A stretch of DNA of 64,000 nucleotides, from positions 248,001 to 312,000 of the forward strand of contig NZ_JALM01000009.1 of assembly GCF_000737195.2 (NCBI RefSeq), read 5' to 3'. A program made the translations under genes and the position numbers. The stretch's first letter is position 1. The number at the start of each line of letters is the position of its first letter. The notes beneath the pieces are model-generated. The model worked only from the letters and a program-made list of their open reading frames with translations, had not been told where the DNA came from and searched no databases. Below are positions 40,943-50,047 of the stretch, one piece after another. This DNA is from Sciscionella sediminilitoris (GTDB lineage Bacteria > Actinomycetota > Actinomycetes > Mycobacteriales > Pseudonocardiaceae).

Positions 40943-41872
40943 ATGTCCGGACGTATCGATGTGCACCAGCACCTGATCCCGCCCGCCTACCGCGAGCTGC
41001 TCGACCGGAACGGGAAAACGGCGGGTGGCTGGCCGATGCCGGACTGGGACGCGGCGGGCGCGATCGCGATGATGGACGGCCGCTCGATCGCCACCGGTAT
41101 TCTCTCGATCAGCTCGCCCGGGGTGTACTTCGGCGAGAACGCGGCCGCGCGGGACACGGCGCGCATGGTCAACGAGTACACGGGCGAACTGGTCAAGGAT
41201 CGGCCGGACCGGTTCGGCATGTTCGCGAGCCTGCCGCTGCCCGATGTGGACGGCGCGCTCGCCGAACTCGGCTACGCCCTCGACGAGCTCGGCGCGGACG
41301 GCGTGGTCCTGCTGTCCAATGTGGAGGGACGGTATCTCGGCGATCCGGAGTTCGAACCGCTGTGGGCCGAACTGAACGCCCGCGCGGCGACGGTGTTCGT
41401 GCACCCGGACGCTCCCGCGCTGCCGATGCTCGACGGACTGCCGAGCCCGCTGCTCGATTTCCCCTTCGACACCACGCGAACTGCACTGCAACTGGTCACA
41501 TCCGGGATCATGGGCCGGTATCCGCGGGTGAAGGTGATCCTCTCGCATGCCGGTGGATTCCTGCCGTACGCCGCCTATCGGTTCACCGGCGCCGCGCTGG
41601 TCAATCCCGGGCTCACCCCGGAGGGCGTGTACGCGGATCTGCGCCGGTTCTACTTCGACACCGCGCTTTCCGCGAGTGAGACCGCGCTGCCCGCGCTGCT
41701 GGCCTTCGCCGAGGAAGGGCACGTGTGCTATGGCAGCGATGCGCCCTTCGCCCCGGACCGGTGGGGCAGCGTGTTCGACGCGAAACTCGACGAATACCAG
41801 GGATACCGGCCCGGCCAGCTGACGGCGATCAACCGCGGTAACGCCGAGGGATTGTTCCCGCGGCTGCGCTGA
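40943..41872 (+). CDS. Amidohydrolase family 2 protein (ACMSD-like)
   Basis: 309 residues from ATG 40943, which has GGAG eight bases upstream; ATG 40928 is less well placed. The metal-binding HxH is in DVHQHLIPP (about 5-13), a further His in LSHAGGFLPYA (about 200-210), and the Asp in CYGSDAPFAPDRW (about 268-280). This arrangement fits 2-amino-3-carboxymuconate-semialdehyde decarboxylase-like amidohydrolases, which decarboxylate or hydrolyse aromatic-derived acids. It is probably repressed by the divergent MarR protein. Confidence 0.92.
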   Translation: MSGRIDVHQHLIPPAYRELLDRNGKTAGGWPMPDWDAAGAIAMMDGRSIATGILSISSPGVYFGENAAARDTARMVNEYTGELVKDRPDRFGMFASLPLPDVDGALAELGYALDELGADGVVLLSNVEGRYLGDPEFEPLWAELNARAATVFVHPDAPALPMLDGLPSPLLDFPFDTTRTALQLVTSGIMGRYPRVKVILSHAGGFLPYAAYRFTGAALVNPGLTPEGVYADLRRFYFDTALSASETALPALLAFAEEGHVCYGSDAPFAPDRWGSVFDAKLDEYQGYRPGQLTAINRGNAEGLFPRLR

Positions 41873-41904
41873 TCCCGACGGGCCGAATTACCGGCTGGGC
41901 TGAG

Positions 41905-41922
41905 TTACCGGCCGCGCGGTAA
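41905..41922. promoter_or_regulatory. ArsR-type operator upstream of the esterase operon
   Basis: TTACCG-N6-CGGTAA is a perfect inverted repeat, preceded by an extra ATTACCG half site at 41887. The same spacing and the same flanking TCTTGT recur at 43854-43871 before the MFS gene. Confidence 0.7.
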
Positions 41923-41962
41923 TGGTCTTGTCCGGCCTTGGCGCCTTTGGTGAGCTCCCGGC

Positions 41963-42781
41963 ATGCAACGGGTCAAGGACACGAAGGCTTTCTACCGCAC
42001 CGGGGCTACGACCTTTTTCGCGGCACGCTGTGATCAGCGGTTCTCCTATTCGCTTTTCGTTCCCGTTTCCTGTCAGGAGACCGACCGGCGTCATCCGCTC
42101 GTGGTCATCATGCACGGCACCGGGCGCACGGCGGAGACCTACCGGGACGCGATGGCGGAGTTCGCCGAGGAGAATTCCTGCGTGGTGCTCACCCCGTTGT
42201 TTCCCGCGGGCATCATCGACCCGGACGATCTGCACAACTACAAATTCATCGGCTACCGGGACATCCGGTACGACAAGGTACTGCTGGACATCGTGGACGA
42301 GGTCGCCGAACGGTTCCCGGTGCAGCGGAATTTCCTGCTGCACGGGTTCTCCGGCGGCGGCCAGTTCACCCACCGGTTCCTCTACCTGCATCCCGGCCGG
42401 TTGCGCGCCGCCTCGATCGGCGCGCCTGGCAGGGTGACCCTGCTCGACGACCGGGACTGGTGGCTCGGTACCGGGGACACCCGGGAACGGTTCGGGATCA
42501 CGGTGGACCCGGCCGCGATCCGGGAGGTCCCGGTGCAGATGGTGGTCGGGGAGGAGGACACCGAGACCTGGGAGATCAACAATCCCGGCGATTCGAACTG
42601 GCTCGACGGCGCGGAGAAGGCCGGGCGCACCAGGATCGAACGGCTGCGCACGCTGCGGGACGAGTTCACCCGGCACGGCATCGAGGTGCGCTTCGACCTG
42701 GTGCCCGGAATCGGCCACCACGGCCCGAGTGTGCTGCCCGTGGTGCGGGATTTCTTCGCAGAACAGCTTAAACTCGAATGA
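41963..42781 (+). CDS. Alpha/beta hydrolase, esterase/PHB-depolymerase-like
   Basis: 272 residues. IMHGTGRTAETYRDAM (about 49-64) is the oxyanion region, GFSGGGQFTHRF (about 129-140) holds the nucleophile Ser, and GIGHHGPSVLPVV (about 250-262) carries the His. No signal peptide is visible. It resembles cytoplasmic members of the polyhydroxybutyrate-depolymerase/feruloyl-esterase-like group. The next gene starts immediately after its stop. Shared operators suggest that esterase, ArsR and MFS form one regulon for uptake and hydrolysis of an ester or carboxylate. Confidence 0.87.
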   Translation: MQRVKDTKAFYRTGATTFFAARCDQRFSYSLFVPVSCQETDRRHPLVVIMHGTGRTAETYRDAMAEFAEENSCVVLTPLFPAGIIDPDDLHNYKFIGYRDIRYDKVLLDIVDEVAERFPVQRNFLLHGFSGGGQFTHRFLYLHPGRLRAASIGAPGRVTLLDDRDWWLGTGDTRERFGITVDPAAIREVPVQMVVGEEDTETWEINNPGDSNWLDGAEKAGRTRIERLRTLRDEFTRHGIEVRFDLVPGIGHHGPSVLPVVRDFFAEQLKLE

Positions 42782-43852
42782 ATGGCCGTCACCCTGCTGC
42801 TTCCCGAGGATCGCGCGCCGAACCTGACGGTGCGGATCTCGGCGCTCGCCGAGCTGTGCGCCGCGCTGCACGCCCTGTGCGAGTCCGAACACCACCCGGT
42901 GAGCGCCTCATGGGCCGGGGAGGTCCGGGAACTGGCGAGCCCGGAACTGCTCGCCGAATGCGATGTGTGGGCGCCCCTGTTCGGGGCGAAACGGGCCCGG
43001 TTCTTCTATCCGCTCGACGCCTGCGGGAATCGCACGCTCGAGGAGGAATTCGAGGCGATCGAACGGCTCCCGGTAGCGGAATTCGCGGTGCTGGCCATCG
43101 AAGCCATCGCCGAACAGCGTGCGCCGTCTCCGCAACCGGTCGAGCCGCAGGAGCGGTCCGCGCTGCTCGAACACGCCCGCAGGCTCTCGCACTACCGGCT
43201 CGCCCTGCTCGAGCGCCTGTTCGCCGATCCGTCCCGCACCAGGGATGATCTGCTCTCCTTCCTGCGCGCCTGCACCGATCAGGTGTTCGCCAGGCAGTGG
43301 CAGCGCGAGGCCGAGGTGCTCGAAGCCGATCTGCGCACCAGGGAACGGGATGTGCGGGTGCACGGATTCGGTGCGCTGCCCAGGATTCCCACCGCGGCGG
43401 CGACCGAACTGCGCGAGCCGTCCCGGATCCGGTTCGACAAGCTCTACCACGTCATCGTCGAGGTGAACCGGCCGTGCGTGCTGATCCCCTCGGTGCACGG
43501 GACACCGCACGTGGTGCTGAAATACGTTCCGGACCTGCCGATCGTGATCCAGTACCCGGTCGCCGATCGCGGTGCGGCGCCGAATTCCGGGCTCGTGACC
43601 CGGCGGCTGACCGTGCTCACCGATCCGGCGCGGATCGCGTTGTGCCGCATGCTGGTGCGCGGCCCGCACAGCACCTCCGATCTCGCGGAGCAGACCGGGA
43701 TGACCGGACCACAGGTTTCCCGGCATCTGCGCCAGCTGCGCGAGGTCGGCCTGGTGCACACCCGCCGGGCGGGAAAACTGGTCTACTACACCCTCGATAT
43801 CGAGGCGGTCGGAAAAGTGGGCGGGGATTTCGTGCATTCGCTGCTGCGCTGA
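42782..43852 (+). CDS. ArsR-family regulator with large N-terminal domain (DUF5937-like)
   Basis: 356 residues. The C-terminal 80 residues are a winged HTH (LTDPARIALCRMLVRGPHSTSDLAEQTGMTGPQVSRHLRQLREVGLVHTRRAGKLVYYTLD, about 279-339). The N-terminal 260 residues match the DUF5937-type domain found before such HTHs in actinobacteria. The first codon follows directly on the upstream stop (TGAATG). Two copies of one palindrome flank its operon, at 41905 and 43854, so it probably controls the esterase operon and the MFS transporter. Confidence 0.88.
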   Translation: MAVTLLLPEDRAPNLTVRISALAELCAALHALCESEHHPVSASWAGEVRELASPELLAECDVWAPLFGAKRARFFYPLDACGNRTLEEEFEAIERLPVAEFAVLAIEAIAEQRAPSPQPVEPQERSALLEHARRLSHYRLALLERLFADPSRTRDDLLSFLRACTDQVFARQWQREAEVLEADLRTRERDVRVHGFGALPRIPTAAATELREPSRIRFDKLYHVIVEVNRPCVLIPSVHGTPHVVLKYVPDLPIVIQYPVADRGAAPNSGLVTRRLTVLTDPARIALCRMLVRGPHSTSDLAEQTGMTGPQVSRHLRQLREVGLVHTRRAGKLVYYTLDIEAVGKVGGDFVHSLLR

Positions 43853-43853
43853 A

Positions 43854-43871
43854 TTACCGCTGCCGCGATAA
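43854..43871. promoter_or_regulatory. ArsR-type operator upstream of the MFS gene
   Basis: TTACCG-N6-CGATAA matches 11 of 12 arm positions of the site at 41905 with identical spacing. It is followed by TAATCGTCTTGT, compared with TAATGGTCTTGT at the other site. Confidence 0.68.
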
Positions 43872-43913
43872 TCGTCTTGTTCCCCGGACGCGGCGCTCGT
43901 AGCTTCGCTTATC

Positions 43914-45242
43914 GTGACAACGACGCCACTCGGCACGCGGTCGGCGGCACCGCCCGCGGCCCGCCGTGAACTGCTCGCCGCGACCGCCGGCGCCCTCGTC
44001 GAAGGGTATGACTGGGGGATCTACAGCACCCTCGCGGTCTACTATTCGGTGCAGGTGTTCCCCGGCCAGAGCCCGACCGCGAAGCTGTTGCTCGCCTTCG
44101 CCAGCTTCGCGGCCGGATTCCTGATGCGGCCCTTCGGCAGTGCGCTGTTCGGGCGGATCTCGGACACCAAGGGCCGCCGGTTCGCGCTCACCCTCGGCAT
44201 GGCGGTCGCCTCGCTGGCCCTGCTGTTCATCGCGGTCGTGCCCACCTATGCCGCCATCGGCGCGGCCAGCCCGATCATCGTGGTGCTCGCCCGGCTCGTG
44301 CAGGGCCTCGCCATGGGCGGGGAGAAGGCCATCGCGGCCACCTATGTGGTGGAAACCGCCCCGCCGCGGCGCCGGTTCACCTACGCCGCGATCGCCTACT
44401 GCGGGGATGTGCTCAGCGGCATCGTCGGCTTCGGCACCACCGCGCTGTTGCTCGCGATCTTCGGCAGCGAAGGAATGACGAACGGTGCCTGGCGCATCTC
44501 ATTCGGCTTCGGCGCCCTGCTGGGGATCACCGCGCTCTGGATCCGGTCCAGCGCCAAGGAAAGCGCGGTGTTCCTGGCGCACCGGAACAGTGCGCGGGAA
44601 CCCCGGACCAGGGCACTGCTCCGGGCGAACGCACGGTCGGTGTGCGCGGTCTTCCTGCTGGTGATCGGCGGGACCACGAGCTACTACTTCGGCGTGACCT
44701 ATCTTCCGCAGTACGCCTGGCGTGATCTCGGGGTGCTCAGCGATACGGCCGCCGATGCGTACATCAACATCGCCTTCGTGGCCATGTTCGCCGCGATGCT
44801 GGTCAGTGGCAGGCTCGCGGACCGGTTCGGGCCGCTGCGGGTCACCAGGGCGGGAATCATCGCGGTCGCGGTGTGCACGGTCCCGCTGATGCTCGCGCTG
44901 CGCACCGGGGCGCTCCCGTTCTTCGTGGTCGCCCCGCTGTACCTGATCGTCATCGCGTTCCCGATCGGGATCTCGAACGTCTTCTACTGCCAGCTCTTCC
45001 CGACCGCGATCCGGTCCATCGGCATGGGCATCCCGAACGCGGTCGCGGTCGCCGCCTTCGGGGGAACCCTGCCGATGGTGGCGACCGCGCTGGGCGAGGG
45101 CGGGAACAGCATCCTGGTGCCCTGGCTGATCACCGCGGCCGCGGTCATCGCCTTCGGTGGCTCACTGCTGGTTCCCGCCGTACACCACCGCGCGGTCACG
45201 GCTTGGCCAGAAGCTCCAGCAGCAGTGCCGCCGACCAGCTGA
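43914..45242 (+). CDS. MFS transporter, metabolite:H+ symporter type
   Basis: 442 residues, 12 membrane helices. The family signatures LVEGYDWGIYSTL (about 28-40), FGRISDTKGRRFAL (loop 2-3, about 79-92) and RLVQGLAMGGEKA (about 127-139) place it with sugar/aromatic acid or metabolite:H+ symporters. Its promoter carries the same operator as the esterase/ArsR operon, so substrate import and hydrolysis are co-regulated. The 3' end overlaps the convergent glycosidase gene by 47 bp. Confidence 0.93.
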   Translation: MTTTPLGTRSAAPPAARRELLAATAGALVEGYDWGIYSTLAVYYSVQVFPGQSPTAKLLLAFASFAAGFLMRPFGSALFGRISDTKGRRFALTLGMAVASLALLFIAVVPTYAAIGAASPIIVVLARLVQGLAMGGEKAIAATYVVETAPPRRRFTYAAIAYCGDVLSGIVGFGTTALLLAIFGSEGMTNGAWRISFGFGALLGITALWIRSSAKESAVFLAHRNSAREPRTRALLRANARSVCAVFLLVIGGTTSYYFGVTYLPQYAWRDLGVLSDTAADAYINIAFVAMFAAMLVSGRLADRFGPLRVTRAGIIAVAVCTVPLMLALRTGALPFFVVAPLYLIVIAFPIGISNVFYCQLFPTAIRSIGMGIPNAVAVAAFGGTLPMVATALGEGGNSILVPWLITAAAVIAFGGSLLVPAVHHRAVTAWPEAPAAVPPTS

Positions 45243-47331
45243 AGTTGGTGGCGTTGCGGCCCTGCCCGGTGACCGAGTTGTAGTTCTCCCTGATTGGTGC
45301 GTTCCCGGTGAGCCCGGCCGCATTGGTGAGCAGTTTCTCCCGCGCGGTGCGGGCATCGCCGCGGTAGCCGTAGTTCTCCAGGGCCCGGACCCCGAAGTAC
45401 ACCTGGTCCACCCAGGTGGTGCCGCGCCAGTAGCCGTTCGGGTCGAAGTTCGCCGAATTCCGTGCCACGGTGGGAAACGGGATCGCGGTGTCGAACTGCT
45501 GCGGATCGGTGAGGCTCTGCCGGACCCGCGCGGCCTGCCCGGGGCTCGCGATCTTCGTCCACAGTGGAGTGATCGACTCGGTTCCCTTGCCCCGCTCGAC
45601 GAGCGGGCGGCGGGTGGCGAGGTCGGTGTCGTAGAAGAACCCGGTTTTCTCGTCGTACATGCGATCGCGGATCAGCTTCGCGGTCGAGTCGGCCTGCTCG
45701 GTGAGCCGGTGCGCCTGTGTTCCCTTGCCGAGTGCGCGGGCGATCTCGGCGAGATAGCGCTTGTCCGCGACCAGATAGGCGTTGAGGTCGACCGATTCCT
45801 GATTGAGCGAGTAGCCGACGACCTGGCCGTGCGCGTCCCGGTTCTTCAGCACCCGCAGCCCGGCGCTCTTGTCGAAGCGGGGCGCGTCGTCCATCCCGCT
45901 CTCCCAGGCTGCCGCTTCGACCTGAGCCTTTTCGGTGTCGTTGCGCGGATCCACGGTCGCCCCGTACTCGGCGAGCCCGTCGTGATCGTGATCCCGGTTG
46001 CGGTACCACCACTCGTGCTGGGCGAGCAGCTTCGGGAACATCTCGCGCAGGAAGGCACGGTCGTGGCTGTGCCGGAAGGTCTGCCACACCGCCCAGGCAC
46101 CGAGCGGTGGCTTGGTGTTGCGCTCATTGGTGCCCTCGCTCGGTGTGGTGTACATGACCACATCGGGGAGCATGCCCGCGTCCTGGCCCCGGTCCGGGGT
46201 TTTCGCGGTGAACTGGTGCTGGTACACCGAACGCAGCACCGATTCGGCCAGCTTGGGGGCGAACCGGGAGACCCCGACCGCCTCCTTGAAGCTGTCCCAC
46301 GGCCAGTAGCCCGCGGAGAAATCGCTCTCGGTCAGCGAGGGGGTGATCCCCGCATCGTGCAGGTCCCCGGCCGGACCGCGCCAGTTCGTGGTCAGCGTCT
46401 CGATCGCTTTCACCGCGGTGCGCCGCTGCGCGGGCGCGACCCCGGCGAGGCCCCGCCGCAGGTAACCGGCCCAGCGCTGATCCACCCGCGCGGCCGCGAG
46501 CGCGGGCAGCCGGGTGGCGGATCGCACCGTGTTCGCTTCCCTGTCCCGCTCGGCCTTGGTGAAGGTGTAGCTCTCGCCCCAGGACAGTCCCTGACTGCCG
46601 CCGGGAGCCAGGCGCAGCGGGGCGCGCCTGCTCGTGCGGTAGGAATCCCCATGCACCTGGGTGGAAACCGCCTCCGGATGGTGGACGCGGAACTGCTCGG
46701 TGCCACTGGTCACGAACTTCTCGGGCTTGTTCACCTTCGCGAAGTCCACCCGGACCCCATCCGGGCCGGAGTGCAGGCTCGGCGCCGAGCGCATCGGTTC
46801 CCTGTCCGGGCGCAACAGCTGCCCCTGCCAGGAGACACCGAGGGTGCGCGGCCGCGGCGAGTGGTTCCGCACCCGCACCCGCACCATCGCGGTGCGATCG
46901 GAGACGAAGCGCAGATCGAGATCGAGTTCCAGGCCGGGCAACCGATAGGTCTGGCCGAGGTGACCGGGGTAGGAGTGCACGCTCGGGGCGGGGAGCGGGA
47001 TCGTGCGCCCGCGCTCATCGGTGAGCGCGATCTTGCTGAACGCCTTGCTCAGGTACCAGGGGCCTTGCTGGGCCAGGTAGAACGGACCGGTGAACCCGCC
47101 ATAAGCGGATGTATCGCCCTTCGCGGGCAAGGCGTACGCGTGCCAGGCCCCGGCATCGGAGAACACGTTGACCGGGTTCGCCGGCGGAACCTGCGCGCTC
47201 TGTGGTGTTCCCTGCCGGTCCAGCACATCCGCGAAACCGGGCGATGGGGACGGCCGCGCGCTCGCGGGGACGGTTCCGAGACAGGTCGCGCCGACCACGG
47301 CAGCGGCGAGCAGGGCGATGAACCTGCGCAC
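45196..47331 (-). CDS. Secreted GH63-type (MGH1/trehalase-like) glycoside hydrolase
   Basis: 711 residues from GTG 47331 with GGAGG upstream. A signal peptide spans about 1-25 (RRFIALLAAAVVGATCLG ... PASA). The first 290 residues form a beta-sandwich. The (alpha/alpha)6 barrel contains GYWPWDSFKEAVG (about 340-352) and ESVDLNAYLV, and the C-terminal ENYNSVTGQG and FSWSAALLLELL are typical of GH63/GH37-like enzymes. It probably cleaves an alpha-glucosidic or mannosylglycerate-type bond outside the cell. The exact substrate is open. Confidence 0.88.
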   Translation of the reverse strand: MRRFIALLAAAVVGATCLGTVPASARPSPSPGFADVLDRQGTPQSAQVPPANPVNVFSDAGAWHAYALPAKGDTSAYGGFTGPFYLAQQGPWYLSKAFSKIALTDERGRTIPLPAPSVHSYPGHLGQTYRLPGLELDLDLRFVSDRTAMVRVRVRNHSPRPRTLGVSWQGQLLRPDREPMRSAPSLHSGPDGVRVDFAKVNKPEKFVTSGTEQFRVHHPEAVSTQVHGDSYRTSRRAPLRLAPGGSQGLSWGESYTFTKAERDREANTVRSATRLPALAAARVDQRWAGYLRRGLAGVAPAQRRTAVKAIETLTTNWRGPAGDLHDAGITPSLTESDFSAGYWPWDSFKEAVGVSRFAPKLAESVLRSVYQHQFTAKTPDRGQDAGMLPDVVMYTTPSEGTNERNTKPPLGAWAVWQTFRHSHDRAFLREMFPKLLAQHEWWYRNRDHDHDGLAEYGATVDPRNDTEKAQVEAAAWESGMDDAPRFDKSAGLRVLKNRDAHGQVVGYSLNQESVDLNAYLVADKRYLAEIARALGKGTQAHRLTEQADSTAKLIRDRMYDEKTGFFYDTDLATRRPLVERGKGTESITPLWTKIASPGQAARVRQSLTDPQQFDTAIPFPTVARNSANFDPNGYWRGTTWVDQVYFGVRALENYGYRGDARTAREKLLTNAAGLTGNAPIRENYNSVTGQGRNATNFSWSAALLLELLAKP

Positions 47332-47414
47332 TCCAGCACCTCCTCATGCGGCATCCCTTGCCACATCGGGAATGACGATAATCGGCGGCTCCCGATGCGA
47401 TCATCCGCCCCCGC

Positions 47415-47443
47415 TCGCCGAGCATCGAGGGTTTCGATGCTCG
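47415..47443. promoter_or_regulatory. Perfect 12-bp dyad between divergent genes
   Basis: GCCGAGCATCGA, GGGTT, TCGATGCTCGGC lies between the divergent glycosidase and binding-protein genes. A second pair, ATCGGGA and TCCCGAT, is found around 47375-47403. An operator is more likely than a terminator, because both genes point away from it. Confidence 0.6.
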
Positions 47444-47532
47444 GCATGCAGACCGTGCACGAGTACTGCGCGGACCGCCCGGTTCGGGCAGGCTTCGCCG
47501 CGATCCGGCAATGTGGCAGGAAGGGGCTGGCC

Positions 47533-48393
47533 ATGCGGCGAGCGCTGGTGATCGTGGTGGTACTTGCCGCCGCGCTCACGGCATGCGGGCGCTCGGATTC
47601 GAGCCCGGGCGGCGGAAACTATGCCCGAGTCAATGCGGCGCACACCGCGCGGGAACTGCTCCCCGAGCGCTACCGCGAGGACGGCGTGCTCAAGGTGGTG
47701 ACCTCGGTCGGGTACCCGCCGATGGAGATGTACGCGCCCGGAACGACGCGACTGACCGGAGTGGACCCCGATCTGGCGCACGCCATCGCCGGGGAACTGG
47801 GGCTGCGCCTCGAACTGTCCAATGCGGCCTTCGACGGGATCGTGCCCGGGGTGCAGGGGCAGCGCTGGGATCTCGCGCTCAGCTCGCTCAGCGATTCGGC
47901 CAAGCGCCGGGCCGCGGTGGACTTCGTGGACTATTTCCGTGCGGGCGGGGTGATCCTGGTACGCAAGGGAAATCCGGAACACATCCGGGATCTCGGTGAT
48001 CTGTGCGGCAAATCCGTCGTACTGGCGCAGGGATCCTCGAATCTGAAGATCGGCCAGGAGCAGAACGCGCGCTGCCGGGACGGGATGCGGATCTCGCAGA
48101 GCGTGGACGCGCCGAGCGGGCTGCTCACCATCGACTCCGGAAGGACGGTCGCGACCATCGTGGATTATCCGGCGGGCATCGACTACGCGAAAACCGGGAA
48201 ATACGAACTGATCGGCGGCCAGCACGCGGCCGGGCTGTGGGGAATCGCGGTGAGCAAACACAACGACGAACTGCGCGATGCGGTGCAGAAGGCACTCGGC
48301 GCACTGATCGCCGACGGCCGGTACGCCACGATCCTGCGCCGTTACGGGGTCGAGGCGAACGCGATCCACGCGCCGAAGGTGAACACCAAATGA
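47533..48393 (+). CDS. Amino-acid ABC transporter substrate-binding lipoprotein
   Basis: 286 residues from ATG 47533; the huge open frame upstream is the shadow of the glycosidase. The lipobox is LTACG (Cys about 17). The family-3 solute-binding pattern is present: DGVLKVVTSVGYPPMEMY, GVDPDLAHAIAGELGLRL, DLALSSLSDSAKRRAAVDFVDYFRAG. It delivers a polar or amphiphilic compound to the permease encoded next. It is the first gene of a transporter operon that leads into a D-aminoacylase gene, so N-acyl- or D-amino acids are a likely cargo. Confidence 0.94.
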   Translation: MRRALVIVVVLAAALTACGRSDSSPGGGNYARVNAAHTARELLPERYREDGVLKVVTSVGYPPMEMYAPGTTRLTGVDPDLAHAIAGELGLRLELSNAAFDGIVPGVQGQRWDLALSSLSDSAKRRAAVDFVDYFRAGGVILVRKGNPEHIRDLGDLCGKSVVLAQGSSNLKIGQEQNARCRDGMRISQSVDAPSGLLTIDSGRTVATIVDYPAGIDYAKTGKYELIGGQHAAGLWGIAVSKHNDELRDAVQKALGALIADGRYATILRRYGVEANAIHAPKVNTK

Positions 48394-49289
48394 GCGCGGC
48401 CGAGGAACTGCCGATCAACGCGAAACACCCGCCCCGGCCCGGGCGCTGGATCGCCGCCGTGCTCGCCGGTTTCGTGCTGGTCTGGCTGGCCTACACGATC
48501 ATCGTGAACCCGAACCTGCACTGGGACATCGTGGCGGACCAGCAGTTCGATCACCGGATCCTCGCCGGGCTCGGGGTCACCATCGCGCTGGCGGTGATCT
48601 CGATGGTCGTCGGGATCGTGCTCGGGGTGCTGGTCGCGGTGATGCAGCTGTCCGCGAATCCGGTGCTCCGCGCCGCGGCCGGGCTCTACACCTGGTTCTT
48701 CCGCGGCACCCCGCTGCTGGTGCAGCTGATCTTCTGGTTCAACCTCGCGCTGATCTTTCCCACGGTCGGGATCGGTGTCCCCTTCGGCGGGCCGCAGCTC
48801 GTGGAATGGCAGACCAATGCGCTGATCACCCCGTTCGTGGCGGGGCTGCTCGGGCTGACCATCAACGAGGGCGCCTATATGGCCGAGATCGTGCGCGCCG
48901 GGATCTCCTCGGTCGCGCACGGGCAGCGCGAAGCCGCCGAGGCGCTGGGCATGCCGAACCGCGCGGTGCTGCGCAGGGTGGTGCTCCCGCAGGCGATGCG
49001 GGTGATCATCCCGCCGACCGGGAATCAGTTCATCTCCATGCTCAAGACGACCTCGATGGTCTCGGTGATCGCCGGGGCCGATCTGCTCACCGTCGCCCAG
49101 CACATCTATCTGGACAACTTCGAGGTGATCGCCCTGCTGATCGTGGCCTCGATCTGGTATCTGGTGCTGACCACGATCGCCAGCATCGGGCAGCACTTCA
49201 TCGAGAAACGGTTCAACCGCGGGCAGATCTCGCTGCGCAGGCGCCTCGGCCGTGATCTGCTCCCGGTGGTGCGGAGGAGGAAATCGTGA
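48390..49289 (+). CDS. Amino-acid ABC transporter permease (HisM/GlnP family)
   Basis: 299 residues. After a hydrophilic N-terminus come five or six membrane helices and the EAA loop [29 protein letters not shown] (about 189-217). A single permease suggests a homodimer. Overlaps both neighbours by 4 bases. Confidence 0.95.
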   Translation: MSAAEELPINAKHPPRPGRWIAAVLAGFVLVWLAYTIIVNPNLHWDIVADQQFDHRILAGLGVTIALAVISMVVGIVLGVLVAVMQLSANPVLRAAAGLYTWFFRGTPLLVQLIFWFNLALIFPTVGIGVPFGGPQLVEWQTNALITPFVAGLLGLTINEGAYMAEIVRAGISSVAHGQREAAEALGMPNRAVLRRVVLPQAMRVIIPPTGNQFISMLKTTSMVSVIAGADLLTVAQHIYLDNFEVIALLIVASIWYLVLTTIASIGQHFIEKRFNRGQISLRRRLGRDLLPVVRRRKS

Positions 49290-50047
49290 CACCGATGGTG
49301 CGGATCTCGAAGGTACGCAAGCGATTCGGGCACCTCGAGGTACTCAAGGGGATCGACCTGGATGTGGCGCGCAACAGCGTGGTGTGCGTCATCGGCCCCT
49401 CCGGTTCGGGGAAATCCACCCTGCTGCGCTGTGTGAACCGGCTGGAGACCATCGATTCCGGGCGGATCAGGGTGGACGGCGAACTGATCGGGTACACCGA
49501 GCACCCCGACGGTCTGCGGGTGCTCGGCGAGAAGCAGTTGTGTCGTCAGCGCGCCGCGATCGGCATGGTGTTCCAGGGCTTTCACCTGTTCGGCAACCGC
49601 ACCGCGCTGGAGAACGTCATCGAGGGACCCGTTACGGTGCAAGGGAAACCGCGCGCCGAGGCGATCGAGCAGGCCCGGGAGCTGCTGGAGCGGGTGGGGC
49701 TGGCCGACCGCGCGGAGCACTATCCCGCGCAACTGTCCGGCGGCCAGCAGCAGCGGGTGGCGATCGCGCGAAGCCTCGCCATGCGCCCGAAAGTGATGTT
49801 GTTCGACGAACCGACGAGCGCGCTCGACCCGGAACTGGTCGCCGAGGTGCTCGCGGTGATGCGGGATCTGGCCCGGGAGGGGATGACGATGATGGTGGTG
49901 ACCCACGAGATGCGCTTCGCCAGAGATGCCGGCGATCACCTCGTGTTCATGGACGACGGGGTGATCGTGGAACAGGGCGATCCGCGCACGGTGCTCGAAC
50001 AGCCGCGTGAGGCACGGACGAGGGCCTTCCTCGGGCAGGTGGGGTGA
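49286..50047 (+). CDS. Amino-acid ABC transporter ATP-binding protein (GlnQ family)
   Basis: 253 residues from GTG. Walker [10 protein letters not shown] (about 37-45), Q-loop FQGFHLF, signature [15 protein letters not shown] (about 152-166), Walker [15 protein letters not shown] and the switch His in THEM are all intact. It powers the preceding permease. Its stop overlaps the start of the D-aminoacylase gene. Confidence 0.96.
   Translation: MTPMVRISKVRKRFGHLEVLKGIDLDVARNSVVCVIGPSGSGKSTLLRCVNRLETIDSGRIRVDGELIGYTEHPDGLRVLGEKQLCRQRAAIGMVFQGFHLFGNRTALENVIEGPVTVQGKPRAEAIEQARELLERVGLADRAEHYPAQLSGGQQQRVAIARSLAMRPKVMLFDEPTSALDPELVAEVLAVMRDLAREGMTMMVVTHEMRFARDAGDHLVFMDDGVIVEQGDPRTVLEQPREARTRAFLGQVG

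Noticed and set aside
45157-47532. N-terminal 790-codon extension of the binding-protein frame
   Set aside because: The lipoprotein signal starts at 47533; the extension lies opposite the glycosidase gene.
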